From: Streptomyces sindenensis
Lineage (GTDB): Bacteria > Actinomycetota > Actinomycetes > Streptomycetales > Streptomycetaceae
DNA length: 64,000 nucleotides
NCBI RefSeq assembly: GCF_014649035.1
Contig: NZ_BMSG01000003.1
Span: 124,001 to 188,000 of the forward strand
Reading direction: 5' to 3'
Shown: positions 45,854-54,795 of the stretch, in pieces
How positions within the stretch are numbered: the stretch's first letter is position 1
Layout: each line of letters begins with the position of its first letter
Program-made: the position numbers and the translations under genes
Notes under the pieces: generated by a model
Seen by the model: only the letters and a program-made list of their open reading frames with translations
Database searches by the model: none
Told to the model about the DNA's origin: nothing

Positions 45854-47314
45854 ATGCCGGCCGACGAGAGATTCGCCGTACGGCGGGAGAGCGCACGGGC
45901 CTCGGTACTCCGCCCCCTCACCGCGGCGCCCGCCCCCGCCGGCGTACCCGTGCCCCCCGGGCTCGCCCTGCGCGGCCGGCTCGCCACCGGCGCCCGGCGC
46001 CCCGAGACGTCCCGCGGCTCCGGACGCGGTGGCTCCGGACGTGGCGGGTCCGGCTCCCGTACCCCGCGCCCGGGGCGGGGCGGCGGACCGCGGCAGGCCT
46101 ACGAGCGGGCGCGGCGGGCCTGGGACCGGCCCCTGACCGCCTATTACGTGATCCTCGGCTCCAGCCTCCTGATCACCGTGCTGGGCCTGGTGATGGTCTA
46201 CTCCGCCTCGATGATCAAGGCGCTGGACATCAGCAAGCCCGCGACGTACTTCTTCGGCAAGCAGTTCCTCGCCGCCGTCATCGGGGGCGGACTGATGCTG
46301 ATCGCGGCCAAGATGCCCGTGAAACTCCACCGGGCACTGGCCTACCCGATACTGATGGTCACCGTCTTCCTGATGGTCCTGGTCCAGGTGCCGGGGATAG
46401 GGATGTCGGTCAACGGCAACCAGAACTGGCTCTACCTGGGCGGCCCGTTCCAGCTCCAGCCCAGCGAGTTCGGCAAGCTGGCGCTCATCCTGTGGGGGGC
46501 GGACCTGCTGGCCCGCAAGCAGGACAAGCGGTTGCTGACGCAGTGGAAGCACATGCTCGTCCCGCTCGTCCCGGTCGCCTTCATGCTGCTCGGCCTGATC
46601 ATGCTCGGCGGCGACATGGGAACAGCGATCATTCTCACGGCGATCCTGTTCGGTCTGCTCTGGCTGGCCGGCGCCCCCACCCGCCTCTTCGCCGGGGTCC
46701 TCGGCTTCGCCGCCGTGCTGGCGTTCCTGCTGATCAGGACCAGCCCCAACCGGATGTCCCGGCTCGCCTGCATGGGTGTGAGCGAACCCGATCCGGAGGG
46801 CGGCTGCTGGCAGGCGGCCCACGGAATCTATGCTCTGGCGTCCGGCGGATGGTTCGGTTCCGGGTTGGGTGCGAGTGTGGAAAAATGGGGCCAACTCCCA
46901 GAACCCCACACCGATTTCATCTTCGCGATCACCGGTGAGGAACTGGGTCTGGCGGGGACGCTGTCCGTGCTCGCCCTCTTCGCGGCTCTAGGCTATGCGG
47001 GTATCCGCGTGGCCGGACGCACGGAGGACCCCTTCGTGAGATATGCCGCGGGAGGCGTGACCACGTGGATCACGGCCCAGGCCGTGATCAACATCGGTGC
47101 GGTGCTCGGCCTGTTGCCGATCGCCGGGGTCCCGCTCCCGCTGTTCTCCTACGGGGGATCGGCCCTGCTGCCGACGATGTTCGCGGTCGGGCTGATGATC
47201 ACCTTCGCACGGGAGGACCCCGCGGCGAAGGCGGCCCTGGCCATGCGGAGGCCCGGGGTGAGATGGAAGACGATGAGACGGCGCGTCAAGAAGCGTCCGT
47301 CCGGAGAGCGGTGA
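45854..47314 (+). CDS. ftsW: Peptidoglycan glycosyltransferase FtsW
   Basis: This 486-residue SEDS-family polymerase forms septal glycan strands from lipid II in complex with FtsI. The first 85 residues are cytoplasmic, very basic and low complexity (SGRGGSGRGGSGSRTPRPGRG). Ten TM helices follow. SEDS signatures are GNQNWLYLGGPFQLQPSEFGKLAL near 184, the essential Asp in GGDMGTAIILTAI near 253, and EEEKLG-like EPHTDFIFAITGEELGLAG near 346. ATG 45854 has GGAGGGG upstream. Confidence 0.92.
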   Translation: MPADERFAVRRESARASVLRPLTAAPAPAGVPVPPGLALRGRLATGARRPETSRGSGRGGSGRGGSGSRTPRPGRGGGPRQAYERARRAWDRPLTAYYVILGSSLLITVLGLVMVYSASMIKALDISKPATYFFGKQFLAAVIGGGLMLIAAKMPVKLHRALAYPILMVTVFLMVLVQVPGIGMSVNGNQNWLYLGGPFQLQPSEFGKLALILWGADLLARKQDKRLLTQWKHMLVPLVPVAFMLLGLIMLGGDMGTAIILTAILFGLLWLAGAPTRLFAGVLGFAAVLAFLLIRTSPNRMSRLACMGVSEPDPEGGCWQAAHGIYALASGGWFGSGLGASVEKWGQLPEPHTDFIFAITGEELGLAGTLSVLALFAALGYAGIRVAGRTEDPFVRYAAGGVTTWITAQAVINIGAVLGLLPIAGVPLPLFSYGGSALLPTMFAVGLMITFAREDPAAKAALAMRRPGVRWKTMRRRVKKRPSGER

Positions 47315-47320
47315 ATTTCG

Positions 47321-48409
47321 GTGCATGTCGTACTCGCCGGCGGGGGGACCGCCGGACACATCGAGCCCGCGCTTGCCCTCGCAGACGCCCTGCGCAGGCA
47401 GGACCCGACCGTGGGAATCACGGCCCTCGGCACGGAACGCGGCCTGGAGACCAGGCTCGTACCCGAGCGGGGGTACGAGCTGGCGCTCATCCCGGCCGTA
47501 CCGCTGCCCCGTAAGCCCACGCCCGAACTGATCACCGTCCCGGGCCGGCTGCGCGGCACGATCAAGGCCGCCGAGCAGGTCCTGGAGCGCACCAAGGCGG
47601 ACTGCGTGGTCGGCTTCGGCGGCTATGTCGCCCTGCCCGGCTACCTGGCCGCCAAGCGGGCCGGGGTGCCGATCGTGGTCCACGAGGCCAACGCCCGCCC
47701 CGGCCTGGCCAACAAGATCGGCTCTCGGTACGCCCACGGGGTCGCCGTCTCCACCCCGGACAGCAAGCTGCGCGGCGCCCGCTACATCGGCATCCCGCTG
47801 CGCCGCACCATCGCCACCCTGGACCGCGCCCGGGTCCGCCCGGAGGCCCGCGCCTCCTTCGGCCTCGACCCCAACCTGCCCACGCTGCTGGTCTCCGGCG
47901 GCTCGCAGGGCGCGCGCCACCTCAACGAGGTGGTCCAGCGGGTCGCGCCGCTGCTCCAGCGCTCGGGGATCCAGATCCTCCATGTGGTCGGCCCGAAGAA
48001 CGAATTGCCGCGCATCGACAACATGCCCGGGATGCCGCCCTACATCCCGGTACCGTACGTGGACCGGATGGATCTCGCGTACGCCGCGGCCGACATGATG
48101 CTCTGCCGCGCGGGCGCGATGACCGTCGCCGAACTCTCCGCCGTCGGGCTTCCCGCCGCCTACGTCCCGCTGCCCATCGGCAACGGCGAACAGCGGCTCA
48201 ACGCCCAGCCGGTGGTCAACGCCGGCGGCGGCCTGCTGGTGGACGACGCGGCGCTCACCCCGGAATGGGTGCAGGGCAACGTCCTGCCGGTGCTGTCGGA
48301 CCCCCACCGGCTGTACGAAATGTCCCGCGCCGCCGCAGAGTTCGGCCGGCGCGACGCCGACGACCTGCTCGTCGGCATGGTGTACGAAGCGATCGCCTCG
48401 CGTCACTAG
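47321..48409 (+). CDS. murG: UDP-GlcNAc--undecaprenyl-pyrophosphoryl-MurNAc-pentapeptide GlcNAc transferase MurG
   Basis: This 362-residue GT-B glycosyltransferase (family 28) turns lipid I into lipid II at the inner membrane face. Motifs are the N-terminal glycine loop [17 protein letters not shown] (residues 5-21), [14 protein letters not shown] near 103, [14 protein letters not shown] near 124, the second G-loop [12 protein letters not shown] near 190, and the nucleotide-sugar contact [24 protein letters not shown] near 262. GTG 47321 starts it, 6 nt after ftsW. A hairpin and ftsQ follow. Confidence 0.95.
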   Translation: MHVVLAGGGTAGHIEPALALADALRRQDPTVGITALGTERGLETRLVPERGYELALIPAVPLPRKPTPELITVPGRLRGTIKAAEQVLERTKADCVVGFGGYVALPGYLAAKRAGVPIVVHEANARPGLANKIGSRYAHGVAVSTPDSKLRGARYIGIPLRRTIATLDRARVRPEARASFGLDPNLPTLLVSGGSQGARHLNEVVQRVAPLLQRSGIQILHVVGPKNELPRIDNMPGMPPYIPVPYVDRMDLAYAAADMMLCRAGAMTVAELSAVGLPAAYVPLPIGNGEQRLNAQPVVNAGGGLLVDDAALTPEWVQGNVLPVLSDPHRLYEMSRAAAEFGRRDADDLLVGMVYEAIASRH

Positions 48410-48430
48410 GCGTGCGGCGCGATGCGGTGC

Positions 48431-48456
48431 GGACCCGGGGCGGGCGCCCCGGGTCC
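48431..48456 (+). other. Hairpin in the murG-ftsQ gap
   Basis: GGACCCGGGGC (48431-48441) and GCCCCGGGTCC (48446-48456) form an 11-bp perfect stem with 4-nt loop, ending 4 nt before the AAGGAG of ftsQ. It could attenuate, process or tune translation of ftsQ relative to murG. Confidence 0.6.
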
Positions 48457-48471
48457 GGCGAAGGAGCGAGC

Positions 48472-49266
48472 GTGGCCGGACCGACGACCGCCCAGCGCGG
48501 CGCACCCGGGCGGGCGGACACCTCCGCCCGCCCGCCGCACATCGGCTCCGAGGGGCCCCGGATCAGCCGTCGTCTGCTGCTGATCCTGATCGGCGCCGCG
48601 GCCGCCGTCCTCGTCGCGGTCCTGATCTGGGCGCTCTACGGCTCCTCCTGGCTCCGCGTCGAGAAGGTCACCACGAGCGGCGTTGAGGTCCTGACCCGCG
48701 AAGAAGTGGAAGCGGTTGCCGCGACACCGATCGGAGCCCCGCTGGTCTCCGTGGACACCGACGCGATGGAACGCCGGTTGCGCCAGAAGCTGCCTCGTAT
48801 CGACAGAGTTGATGTCGTTCGCTCCTGGCCGGACGGAATCGGCCTTAAGGTGACGGAGCGAAAGCCGGTGGTTCTGGTCGAAAAGGGCGGGAAGTTCGTG
48901 GAAGTGGACGCCAAGGGCGTGCGCTACGCCACCGTGGCCAGGGCGCCGAAGGGCGTGCCCCTGCTGGAACTGGAGCCCGAACCGTCCGCGAGCCTCCGCC
49001 GCTTCGGGGGTGACCGTCTGTTGCGGGAAGCGGTCCGGGTCACCGGCGACCTTCCGGCGGCCGTCGCCAAGGACACCGAGGCCGTCCGGGTCACCTCGTT
49101 CGACGCGATCTCCCTGCGGCTCACCCGGGGCCGCGAGGTGATCTGGGGCAGCAGTGAGAACGGCGCCGCGAAGGCGCTCATCCTTGCCGCGCTCATGAAG
49201 GCGGCACCCAAAGCGGGACAGTTCGACGTAAGCGCTCCCACCGCCCCGGCGGTATCGGGGAGTTGA
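48472..49266 (+). CDS. ftsQ: Cell division protein FtsQ (DivIB)
   Basis: This 264-residue bitopic division protein has a disordered N-terminus (1-40), one TM helix (about 42-62, RLLLILIGAAAAVLVAVLIWAL), the POTRA domain with VEKVTTSGVEVLTREEVEAVAATPIGAPLVSVD near 66, and the beta domain RVDVVRSWPDGIGLKVTERKPVVLVE near 115. It bridges early Z-ring proteins to FtsL/DivIC and FtsWI. GTG 48472 follows AAGGAG and a stem-loop. The stop is 276 nt before ftsZ, leaving room for the ftsZ promoters. Confidence 0.9.
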   Translation: MAGPTTAQRGAPGRADTSARPPHIGSEGPRISRRLLLILIGAAAAVLVAVLIWALYGSSWLRVEKVTTSGVEVLTREEVEAVAATPIGAPLVSVDTDAMERRLRQKLPRIDRVDVVRSWPDGIGLKVTERKPVVLVEKGGKFVEVDAKGVRYATVARAPKGVPLLELEPEPSASLRRFGGDRLLREAVRVTGDLPAAVAKDTEAVRVTSFDAISLRLTRGREVIWGSSENGAAKALILAALMKAAPKAGQFDVSAPTAPAVSGS

Positions 49267-49542
49267 CGGGCATTTGTGCTGGCCAGCACCCTGGTTGGTC
49301 AGCGCTACGGGTGATCACATAGGGTGAAAAGAAAAACGGGAGGTTCGGCGTGTTCGTTGAACGTGCGCCACTTGTCGACTTAGTGTCCTGTTCGGAAGAG
49401 TCCAGGAAGCAGACACACTGGTAACCCTAAACTTCAGCGTTAGGGTTTGGGTCGGCGTTCGGACCGTCCCCATCGACATCAGTCGTCGCCGCGGGGCCAC
49501 CGCAGAGCGACGACACGTAACTCGAGGCGAGAGGCCTTCGAC
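49267..49542 (+). promoter_or_regulatory. ftsZ promoter region with dyads
   Basis: Within 276 nt I see a 14-bp perfect palindrome GTGCTGGCCAGCAC (49276-49289), a promoter TTGGTC(49295-49300)-19-TAGGGT(49320-49325), and a second promoter TTGAAC(49357-49362)-18-TAGTGT(49381-49386). There is also a GACAC WhiA-type pentamer (near 49412) and an inverted repeat AACCCTAA-9nt-TTAGGGTT (49423-49430 with 49440-49447). S. coelicolor ftsZ has three promoters, one developmental (from memory), so multiple control elements fit. A GTG-started ORF with a TTA codon also lies here. Confidence 0.7.
49350..49424 (+). CDS. Candidate 24-residue leader ORF upstream of ftsZ, containing a TTA codon
   Basis: GTG 49350 has a GGGAGG ribosome site (49338-49343) at 6-nt spacing. 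The frame reads about 24 residues (start MFVERAPLVDLVSCSEES) to TAA at 49422. Codon 11 is TTA (49380-49382), the rare codon read by the bldA tRNA in Streptomyces. The ORF lies downstream of the first ftsZ promoter and overlaps the second. If translated it could couple ftsZ expression to bldA-dependent development. It could also be chance; expression is unproven. Confidence 0.35.
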   Translation: MFVERAPLVDLVSCSEESRKQTHW

Positions 49543-50772
49543 GTGGCAGCACCGCAGAACTACCTCGCAGTCATCAAGGTCATCGGTGTCGGCGGCGGTG
49601 GTGTCAATGCCATCAACCGAATGATCGAGGTCGGTCTCAAGGGCGTCGAGTTCATCGCGATCAACACGGACGCACAGGCCCTGTTGATGAGCGACGCCGA
49701 CGTCAAGCTCGACGTCGGCCGCGAACTCACCCGGGGCCTCGGCGCCGGGGCGAACCCGGCCGTCGGTCGTAAGGCGGCAGAGGACCACCGTGAGGAGATC
49801 GAGGAGGTCCTCAAGGGGGCCGACATGGTCTTCGTCACCGCCGGAGAAGGCGGCGGCACCGGCACCGGCGGCGCACCCGTCGTCGCCAACATCGCCCGCT
49901 CGCTCGGCGCCCTGACGATCGGCGTGGTCACCCGCCCGTTCACCTTCGAGGGCCGGCGGCGCGCGAACCAGGCGGAGGACGGCATCGCCGAACTCCGCGA
50001 AGAGGTCGACACCCTCATCGTCATCCCCAACGACCGCCTGCTGTCCATCTCGGACCGCCAGGTCAGCGTGCTCGACGCGTTCAAGTCGGCCGACCAGGTG
50101 CTGCTCTCGGGTGTCCAGGGCATCACCGACCTCATCACCACCCCGGGCCTGATCAACCTCGACTTCGCCGACGTCAAGTCGGTCATGTCCGAGGCCGGAT
50201 CGGCGCTCATGGGCATCGGCTCGGCGCGCGGCGACGACCGCGCGGTGGCGGCGGCGGAGATGGCGATCTCCTCGCCCCTCCTGGAAGCCTCCATCGACGG
50301 CGCCCGCGGGGTCCTGCTCTCCATCTCCGGCGGCAGCGACCTCGGTCTCTTCGAGATCAACGAGGCCGCCCAGCTGGTGAGCGAGGCGGCCCACCCCGAG
50401 GCCAACATCATCTTCGGCGCCGTCATCGACGACGCCCTGGGCGACGAGGTCCGGGTCACCGTGATCGCCGCGGGCTTCGACGGCGGACAGCCGCCGGCCC
50501 GCCGGGAGAACGTCCTCGGTGCGAACAGCGCCAAGCGCGAGGAGCCGGCCGCCCCGGTCAGGTCCGCCCCCGAGCCCGCGCGCCCGGCCGGCGGACTCGG
50601 TTCCGTACCCCCGCGCGAGGAGAGCCCGGCCCCGGCCGAGCCCGCCCCGGCGCCGGCTTCGGCCTCGGGCGAGAGCACGCTCCCGCCCGTCTCCCCGCCG
50701 CACGTCCCGCCGGCCCGTCCCTACCAGGACACCCAGGCCGAAGAGCTGGACGTACCGGACTTCTTGAAGTGA
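49543..50772 (+). CDS. ftsZ: Cell division GTPase FtsZ
   Basis: This 409-residue tubulin homolog forms the Z ring. The N-terminal sheet runs [16 protein letters not shown], then [12 protein letters not shown]. The tubulin signature loop [18 protein letters not shown] lies near 100-117. [16 protein letters not shown] and [12 protein letters not shown] follow, and a catalytic T7-loop [10 protein letters not shown] near 205 completes GTP hydrolysis between protomers. A Pro/Ala/Glu linker (about 320-395) ends in the conserved C-terminal peptide DVPDFLK. GTG 49543 has GCGAGAGG upstream. The pgeF gene begins in its stop codon. Confidence 0.97.
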   Translation: MAAPQNYLAVIKVIGVGGGGVNAINRMIEVGLKGVEFIAINTDAQALLMSDADVKLDVGRELTRGLGAGANPAVGRKAAEDHREEIEEVLKGADMVFVTAGEGGGTGTGGAPVVANIARSLGALTIGVVTRPFTFEGRRRANQAEDGIAELREEVDTLIVIPNDRLLSISDRQVSVLDAFKSADQVLLSGVQGITDLITTPGLINLDFADVKSVMSEAGSALMGIGSARGDDRAVAAAEMAISSPLLEASIDGARGVLLSISGGSDLGLFEINEAAQLVSEAAHPEANIIFGAVIDDALGDEVRVTVIAAGFDGGQPPARRENVLGANSAKREEPAAPVRSAPEPARPAGGLGSVPPREESPAPAEPAPAPASASGESTLPPVSPPHVPPARPYQDTQAEELDVPDFLK

Positions 50773-51512
50773 TAGATCAGCACCGGACGGAAACCGTCAC
50801 GGGCAGCGCTCATTTCGCCTTCACCGACCGGTGGGGCGGAGTGAGCGCCGCTCCGTACGGCGAACTCAACCTCGGCGGCGCGGTCGGAGACGACCCCGCC
50901 GCCGTCGGCGCGAACCGGGAGCGTGCGGCGCGCGACCTCGGTATCGACCCGGCGCTCGTCGTCTGGATGAACCAGGTGCACGGCCGGGACGTCGCGGTGG
51001 TGGACGGGCCCTGGGGTGCGGACGCGGAGATTCCGGCCGTGGACGCGGTGGTGACCGCCCGGCGCGGGCTGCCGCTCGCGGTCCTCACCGCCGACTGCAC
51101 CCCCGTTCTCCTCGCCGATCCGGTCGCCGGAGTCGTCGGGGCGGCGCACGCCGGGCGGCCGGGACTGGTCGCCGGAGTCGTACCGGCGGCGGTCGAGGCG
51201 ATGATCGCGCTCGGCGCACACCCCTCCCGGATCACCGCGCACACCGGCCCGGCCGTTTGCGGCCGGTGCTACGAAGTACCGGAGGCGATGCGGGCCGAGG
51301 TCGCCGAGGCTGTCCCCGGCACCTGGTCCGAGACCAGCTGGGGAACGCCGGCGGTGGACGTCACCGGCGGAGTGCACGCCCAGCTCGCCGTTCTCGGAGT
51401 GACCGACCGGCACCGTTCGCCGGTCTGCACCCGGGAATCGGGCGACCACTTCTCGTACCGCCGCGACCGCACCACCGGGCGGCTCGCCGGATATGTCTGG
51501 CTGGACGGATAG
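50769..51512 (+). CDS. pgeF: Peptidoglycan editing factor PgeF (YlmD/YfiH family)
   Basis: This 247-residue protein of the polyphenol-oxidase/YfiH fold removes mis-incorporated residues from peptidoglycan precursors (purine nucleosidase activity also reported for the fold). Metal-binding signatures occur in order: [10 protein letters not shown] near 68 (His), [13 protein letters not shown] near 108 (Cys), [13 protein letters not shown] near 126 (His), and [12 protein letters not shown] near 162. GTG 50769 overlaps the ftsZ stop (GTGA). Confidence 0.88.
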   Translation: MIDQHRTETVTGSAHFAFTDRWGGVSAAPYGELNLGGAVGDDPAAVGANRERAARDLGIDPALVVWMNQVHGRDVAVVDGPWGADAEIPAVDAVVTARRGLPLAVLTADCTPVLLADPVAGVVGAAHAGRPGLVAGVVPAAVEAMIALGAHPSRITAHTGPAVCGRCYEVPEAMRAEVAEAVPGTWSETSWGTPAVDVTGGVHAQLAVLGVTDRHRSPVCTRESGDHFSYRRDRTTGRLAGYVWLDG

Positions 51513-51515
51513 GGC

Positions 51516-52235
51516 ATGACGGACCGTAAGGCTCAACTCGCGGCGAATCTCGCACAGGTGGAGGAAAGGATCGCCTCCGCCTGTGCCGCCGCGGGGCGCG
51601 AGCGGGAGGAGGTGACCCTGATCGTGGTCACCAAGACCTACCCCGCGAGCGATGTGCGGATCCTGCATCAACTCGGTGTGCGTCATGTCGCGGAGAATCG
51701 TGACCAGGACGCCGCCCCCAAAGCCACTGCTTGTGCGGATCTTTCGCTGACGTGGCACTTTGTCGGACAATTGCAGACGAACAAGGTTCGCTCTGTGACC
51801 GGTTATGCCGATGTGGTGCAGTCGGTGGACCGTGCCAAGCTGGTCACCGCTCTCTCCGCCGCCGCGGTGCGCGGGGAGCGTGAACTCGGCTGCCTGATCC
51901 AGGTCGCCCTGGACGCGGAGAGCGGCGAGCGCGGTGAGCGCGGCGGTGTCGCGCCGGACGGGGTCGAAGAGTTGGCGGCCGCGATCGAATCGGCTCCCGC
52001 GCTCCGGCTCGACGGGCTGATGACCGTGGCGCCGCTGGCCGGGGAGTACGCCGGCCGGCAACGGGCCGCGTTCGACCGGCTGATGGAAATCTCATCCCGC
52101 CTGCGCGCCGGTCATCCGGCTGCGAACATGGTCTCCGCAGGTATGAGCGGGGATCTGGAGGACGCGGTGGCGGCCGGAGCGACACATGTACGCGTCGGTA
52201 CGGCGGTACTCGGAGTCCGACCCCGCCTCGGGTAA
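51516..52235 (+). CDS. yggS: YggS-family pyridoxal phosphate-binding protein
   Basis: This 239-residue alanine racemase-fold PLP protein (COG0325) helps PLP homeostasis. The PLP Lys is in LIVVTKTYPASDV near 40, and AENRDQDAAPK replaces the usual GENYVQE near 60. HFVGQLQTNKVR near 86 and the C-terminal MSAGM-like VSAGMSGDLEDAV near 205 are present. It lies 3 nt after pgeF, as in other Gram-positive ftsZ-linked clusters. Confidence 0.93.
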   Translation: MTDRKAQLAANLAQVEERIASACAAAGREREEVTLIVVTKTYPASDVRILHQLGVRHVAENRDQDAAPKATACADLSLTWHFVGQLQTNKVRSVTGYADVVQSVDRAKLVTALSAAAVRGERELGCLIQVALDAESGERGERGGVAPDGVEELAAAIESAPALRLDGLMTVAPLAGEYAGRQRAAFDRLMEISSRLRAGHPAANMVSAGMSGDLEDAVAAGATHVRVGTAVLGVRPRLG

Positions 52236-52360
52236 CGTCGCGAAGCAAGTCGGACCACAGCAGAAAATATGGTCATTCCCACTTCTAGCGGGCAGGCCAC
52301 AGTGGATCGCTGGCACTTGGTGACGAATGCCGATCCACCACAGAGCGGAGGACTCGGAGC

Positions 52361-52996
52361 ATGGCCGGCGCGATGCGCAAGATGGCGGTCTACCTCGGCC
52401 TCGTGGAGGACGATGGGTACGACGGTCCGGGGTTCGACCCCGACGACGAATTCGAACCTGAGCCGGAGCCCGAGCGCGACCGGCGGCGGCACCAGCCCCC
52501 GCACCAGGTGGAGCGGGACCGGGAGCGCGACCGCGAGCGCGAAAGGGACGAACCGGTACGAGTGGTGCAGCCGCCCGCCCAGCGCGAGCCGGTTCAGCTC
52601 CCCGCGGAAAGCGTGCGACCCGCCCGGATCGCACCCGTGGCATCCATCACACCTGAACGCCCGAACATGGAGAAGAACGCACCGGTGATCATGCCCAAGG
52701 TCGTGTCCGAGCGGGAGCCGTACCGCATCACCACGCTGCACCCCAGGACCTATAACGAGGCCCGTACCATCGGGGAACACTTCCGTGAGGGCACTCCGGT
52801 GATCATGAATCTCACGGAGATGGACGATACGGACGCGAAGCGACTTGTCGACTTTGCCGCAGGACTCGTCTTCGGTCTCCATGGCAGCATTGAACGCGTG
52901 ACGCAGAAGGTGTTCCTGTTGTCGCCTGCTAACGTCGATGTCACGGCGGAGGACAAGGCCCGCATCGCAGAGGGCGGATTCTTCAACCAGAGCTGA
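52361..52996 (+). CDS. sepF: Cell division protein SepF
   Basis: This 211-residue Z-ring anchor protein has an N-terminal amphipathic membrane-targeting helix ([13 protein letters not shown]) and an acidic Pro/Glu spacer. Next comes an unusually long Arg/Glu/Asp linker (about 45-75: [20 protein letters not shown] and then RERER repeats), followed by the DUF552 beta-rich dimer domain (about 125-211: [35 protein letters not shown]). ATG 52361 is preceded by GGAGGACTCGGAGC. SepF tethers FtsZ to the membrane, which matters because FtsA is missing from this cluster. Confidence 0.9.
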   Translation: MAGAMRKMAVYLGLVEDDGYDGPGFDPDDEFEPEPEPERDRRRHQPPHQVERDRERDRERERDEPVRVVQPPAQREPVQLPAESVRPARIAPVASITPERPNMEKNAPVIMPKVVSEREPYRITTLHPRTYNEARTIGEHFREGTPVIMNLTEMDDTDAKRLVDFAAGLVFGLHGSIERVTQKVFLLSPANVDVTAEDKARIAEGGFFNQS

Positions 52997-53087
52997 GAAC
53001 ACGACACCGGGAACGACCCGGCCGCGAGGCCGGTGCCGGCCGAGAGGCCGGAGCTGACGAGAGCCAGGGGAGAGGGAAGCGCGAGAC

Positions 53088-53372
53088 ATGGGCGTCGCAC
53101 TGGATGTGGTCTATATCGCGCTGATGTGTTTCCTCATCGTGCTGATCTTCCGGCTGGTCATGGACTACGTCTTCCAGTTCGCACGTTCATGGCAACCCGG
53201 CAAGGCGATGGTGGTCGTACTTGAGGCCACCTACACTGTCACCGATCCACCGCTCAAGCTTCTGCGGCGGTTCATTCCGCCGCTGCGTCTCGGGGGCGTG
53301 GCACTCGACCTGTCCTTCTTCGTTCTGATGATCATCGTCTACATCCTGATCAGCGTTGTGGTCAGGTTGTGA
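53088..53372 (+). CDS. ylmG: YggT/YlmG family membrane protein
   Basis: This 94-residue protein has two TM helices (about 4-24 and 73-93) and the central YggT motif TDPPLKLLRRFIPPLRLGGVALDLS near 52. The family is linked to SepF and septum or nucleoid organisation in Gram-positive bacteria and plastids. ATG 53088 follows AGGGGAGAGGGAAG. It lies between sepF and divIVA as in other Streptomyces. Confidence 0.9.
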   Translation: MGVALDVVYIALMCFLIVLIFRLVMDYVFQFARSWQPGKAMVVVLEATYTVTDPPLKLLRRFIPPLRLGGVALDLSFFVLMIIVYILISVVVRL

Positions 53373-53421
53373 GCGATACGGTCTTGCCGACTGCCGACGA
53401 CTACGTAGAGGTGAAGAAGAG

Positions 53422-54573
53422 ATGCCGTTGACCCCCGAGGACGTGCGGAACAAGCAGTTCACGACCGTCCGCCTCCGAGAAGGCTATGACGAGGACGAGG
53501 TCGATGCCTTTCTCGACGAGGTCGAAGCGGAGCTGACCCGTCTGCTCCGTGAGAACGAGGACCTGCGGGCCAAACTGGCCGCTGCGACGCGCGCCGCCGC
53601 GCAGAACCAGCAGCAGCAACAGCAGCAGCAGGGCATGCGCAAGCCCCCGGAGCAGCAGGACCGCCCCGGTGCGCCCGTTCCCGCCGCCATATCTGGACCG
53701 CCGCAGCAGCAGCAGCCCCCGCAGATGGGTCCGCCCCAGCTGCCCGGTGGCGCGCCGCAGCTGCCCGCAGGTCCCAGTGGCCATGGCCCCCAGGGTGGCC
53801 ACGGTCCCGGTCCGCAGGGCCCGCACGGCCCCGGCCCGATGCAGGGCGGTCCCATGGGCGGACCGATGGGTGGCCCCATGGGTCAGCACCCCCAGCAGCA
53901 GATGCAGCAGATGCAGCCGCCGCAGATGCAGCAGCAGGGGCAGGGCCCCGGTGGCGACAGCGCCGCCCGTGTCCTCTCGCTCGCGCAGCAGACCGCCGAC
54001 CAGGCGATCGCGGAGGCCCGTTCCGAGGCCAACAAGATCGTCGGCGAGGCGCGCAGCCGCGCCGAGGGCCTGGAGCGCGACGCGCGTGCCAAGGCCGACG
54101 CCCTGGAGCGGGACGCGCAGGAGAAGCACCGTGTGGCGATGGGCTCGCTGGAGTCGGCCCGCGCGACGCTGGAGCGCAAGGTCGAGGACCTGCGTGGCTT
54201 CGAGCGCGAGTACCGTACGCGGCTGAAGTCCTACCTGGAGAGCCAGCTGCGTCAGCTGGAGACCCAGGCGGACGACTCGCTCGCCCCGCCGCGGACGCCG
54301 GCCGCCGCTTCGCTGCCGTCGTCCCCCTCGCTGGCCCCGGCCGGTGCGGGTGCGATGGGTCACTCCATGGGCGGCTCCAACCACGGTGGCCACGGCGGCC
54401 AGCAGATGGGTGGCGGTCAGTCGATGGGCAGCGGTCCGTCCTACGGTGGTCAGCAGCAGATGTCGCCGGCCATGACGCAGCCGATGGCGCCGGTGCGGCC
54501 GCAGGCTCCGCAGCCGATGCAGCAGGCGCCGTCGCCGATGCGTGGGTTCCTGATCGACGAGGACGACAACTGA
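53422..54573 (+). CDS. divIVA: Polar growth protein DivIVA (Wag31-type)
   Basis: This 383-residue coiled-coil scaffold marks hyphal tips and recruits the polar growth machinery. The N-terminal membrane-binding domain is LTPEDVRNKQFTTVRLREGYDEDEVDAFLDEVEAELTRLL (residues 4-45). A 120-residue Pro/Gln/Gly/Met-rich insertion follows (about 55-180), then the long second coiled coil (about 185-285), and a Gly/Ser/Gln/Met-rich tail ending in RGFLIDEDDN. The insertion is much longer than in Bacillus DivIVA but typical of Streptomyces. ATG 53422 is used. An 18-bp terminator follows. Confidence 0.94.
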   Translation: MPLTPEDVRNKQFTTVRLREGYDEDEVDAFLDEVEAELTRLLRENEDLRAKLAAATRAAAQNQQQQQQQQGMRKPPEQQDRPGAPVPAAISGPPQQQQPPQMGPPQLPGGAPQLPAGPSGHGPQGGHGPGPQGPHGPGPMQGGPMGGPMGGPMGQHPQQQMQQMQPPQMQQQGQGPGGDSAARVLSLAQQTADQAIAEARSEANKIVGEARSRAEGLERDARAKADALERDAQEKHRVAMGSLESARATLERKVEDLRGFEREYRTRLKSYLESQLRQLETQADDSLAPPRTPAAASLPSSPSLAPAGAGAMGHSMGGSNHGGHGGQQMGGGQSMGSGPSYGGQQQMSPAMTQPMAPVRPQAPQPMQQAPSPMRGFLIDEDDN

Positions 54574-54611
54574 GCGGTGCGCGCTCGCTGAGCGCGTAGC
54601 CGTCGGCAGTC

Positions 54612-54651
54612 AGAGGGCCGGGCCCCGGGTTTTCCCGGGGCCCGGCCCTCT
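54612..54651 (+). terminator. 18-bp perfect terminator after divIVA
   Basis: Bases 54612-54629 and 54634-54651 form an 18-bp uninterrupted stem (AGAGGGCCGGGCCCCGGG and its inverse) with a TTTT loop, 38 nt after the divIVA stop. It ends the dcw cluster. Confidence 0.85.
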
Positions 54652-54672
54652 GTCGTGGGCGGGGGCCGCCCC

Positions 54673-54735
54673 CCTGTGTCCTCAAGCGCCGGACGGGCTG
54701 TTTCGGGGTTCGGGGGCGGAGCCCCTGAGGGGGTA
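54673..54735. repeat. Streptomyces-type dispersed intergenic repeat
   Basis: CTCAAGCGCCGGACGGGCTG followed by CGGGGTTCGGGGGCGGAGCCCC lies between the two terminators. The first part, reversed, resembles the TTCAAGCCCCTCCGGCGATC segment near 14390, and both are followed by the same G-rich palindrome. Such repeats are scattered in Streptomyces intergenic regions. Confidence 0.5.
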
Positions 54736-54740
54736 CGGGA

Positions 54741-54774
54741 AAGGGCCCGCCGGAACTCGCTCCGGCGGGCCCTT
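54741..54774 (-). terminator. Terminator of ileS
   Basis: AAGGGCCCGCCGGA (54741-54754) pairs perfectly over 14 bp with its inverse (54761-54774), 22 nt beyond the ileS stop. Confidence 0.8.
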
Positions 54775-54795
54775 CCCCTTTCGTGCGGGCTCCCC

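Noticed and set aside
49423..49447. AACCCTAA/TTAGGGTT as telomere-like repeats
   Set aside because: A single short inverted repeat; Streptomyces telomeres do not use TTAGGG arrays.
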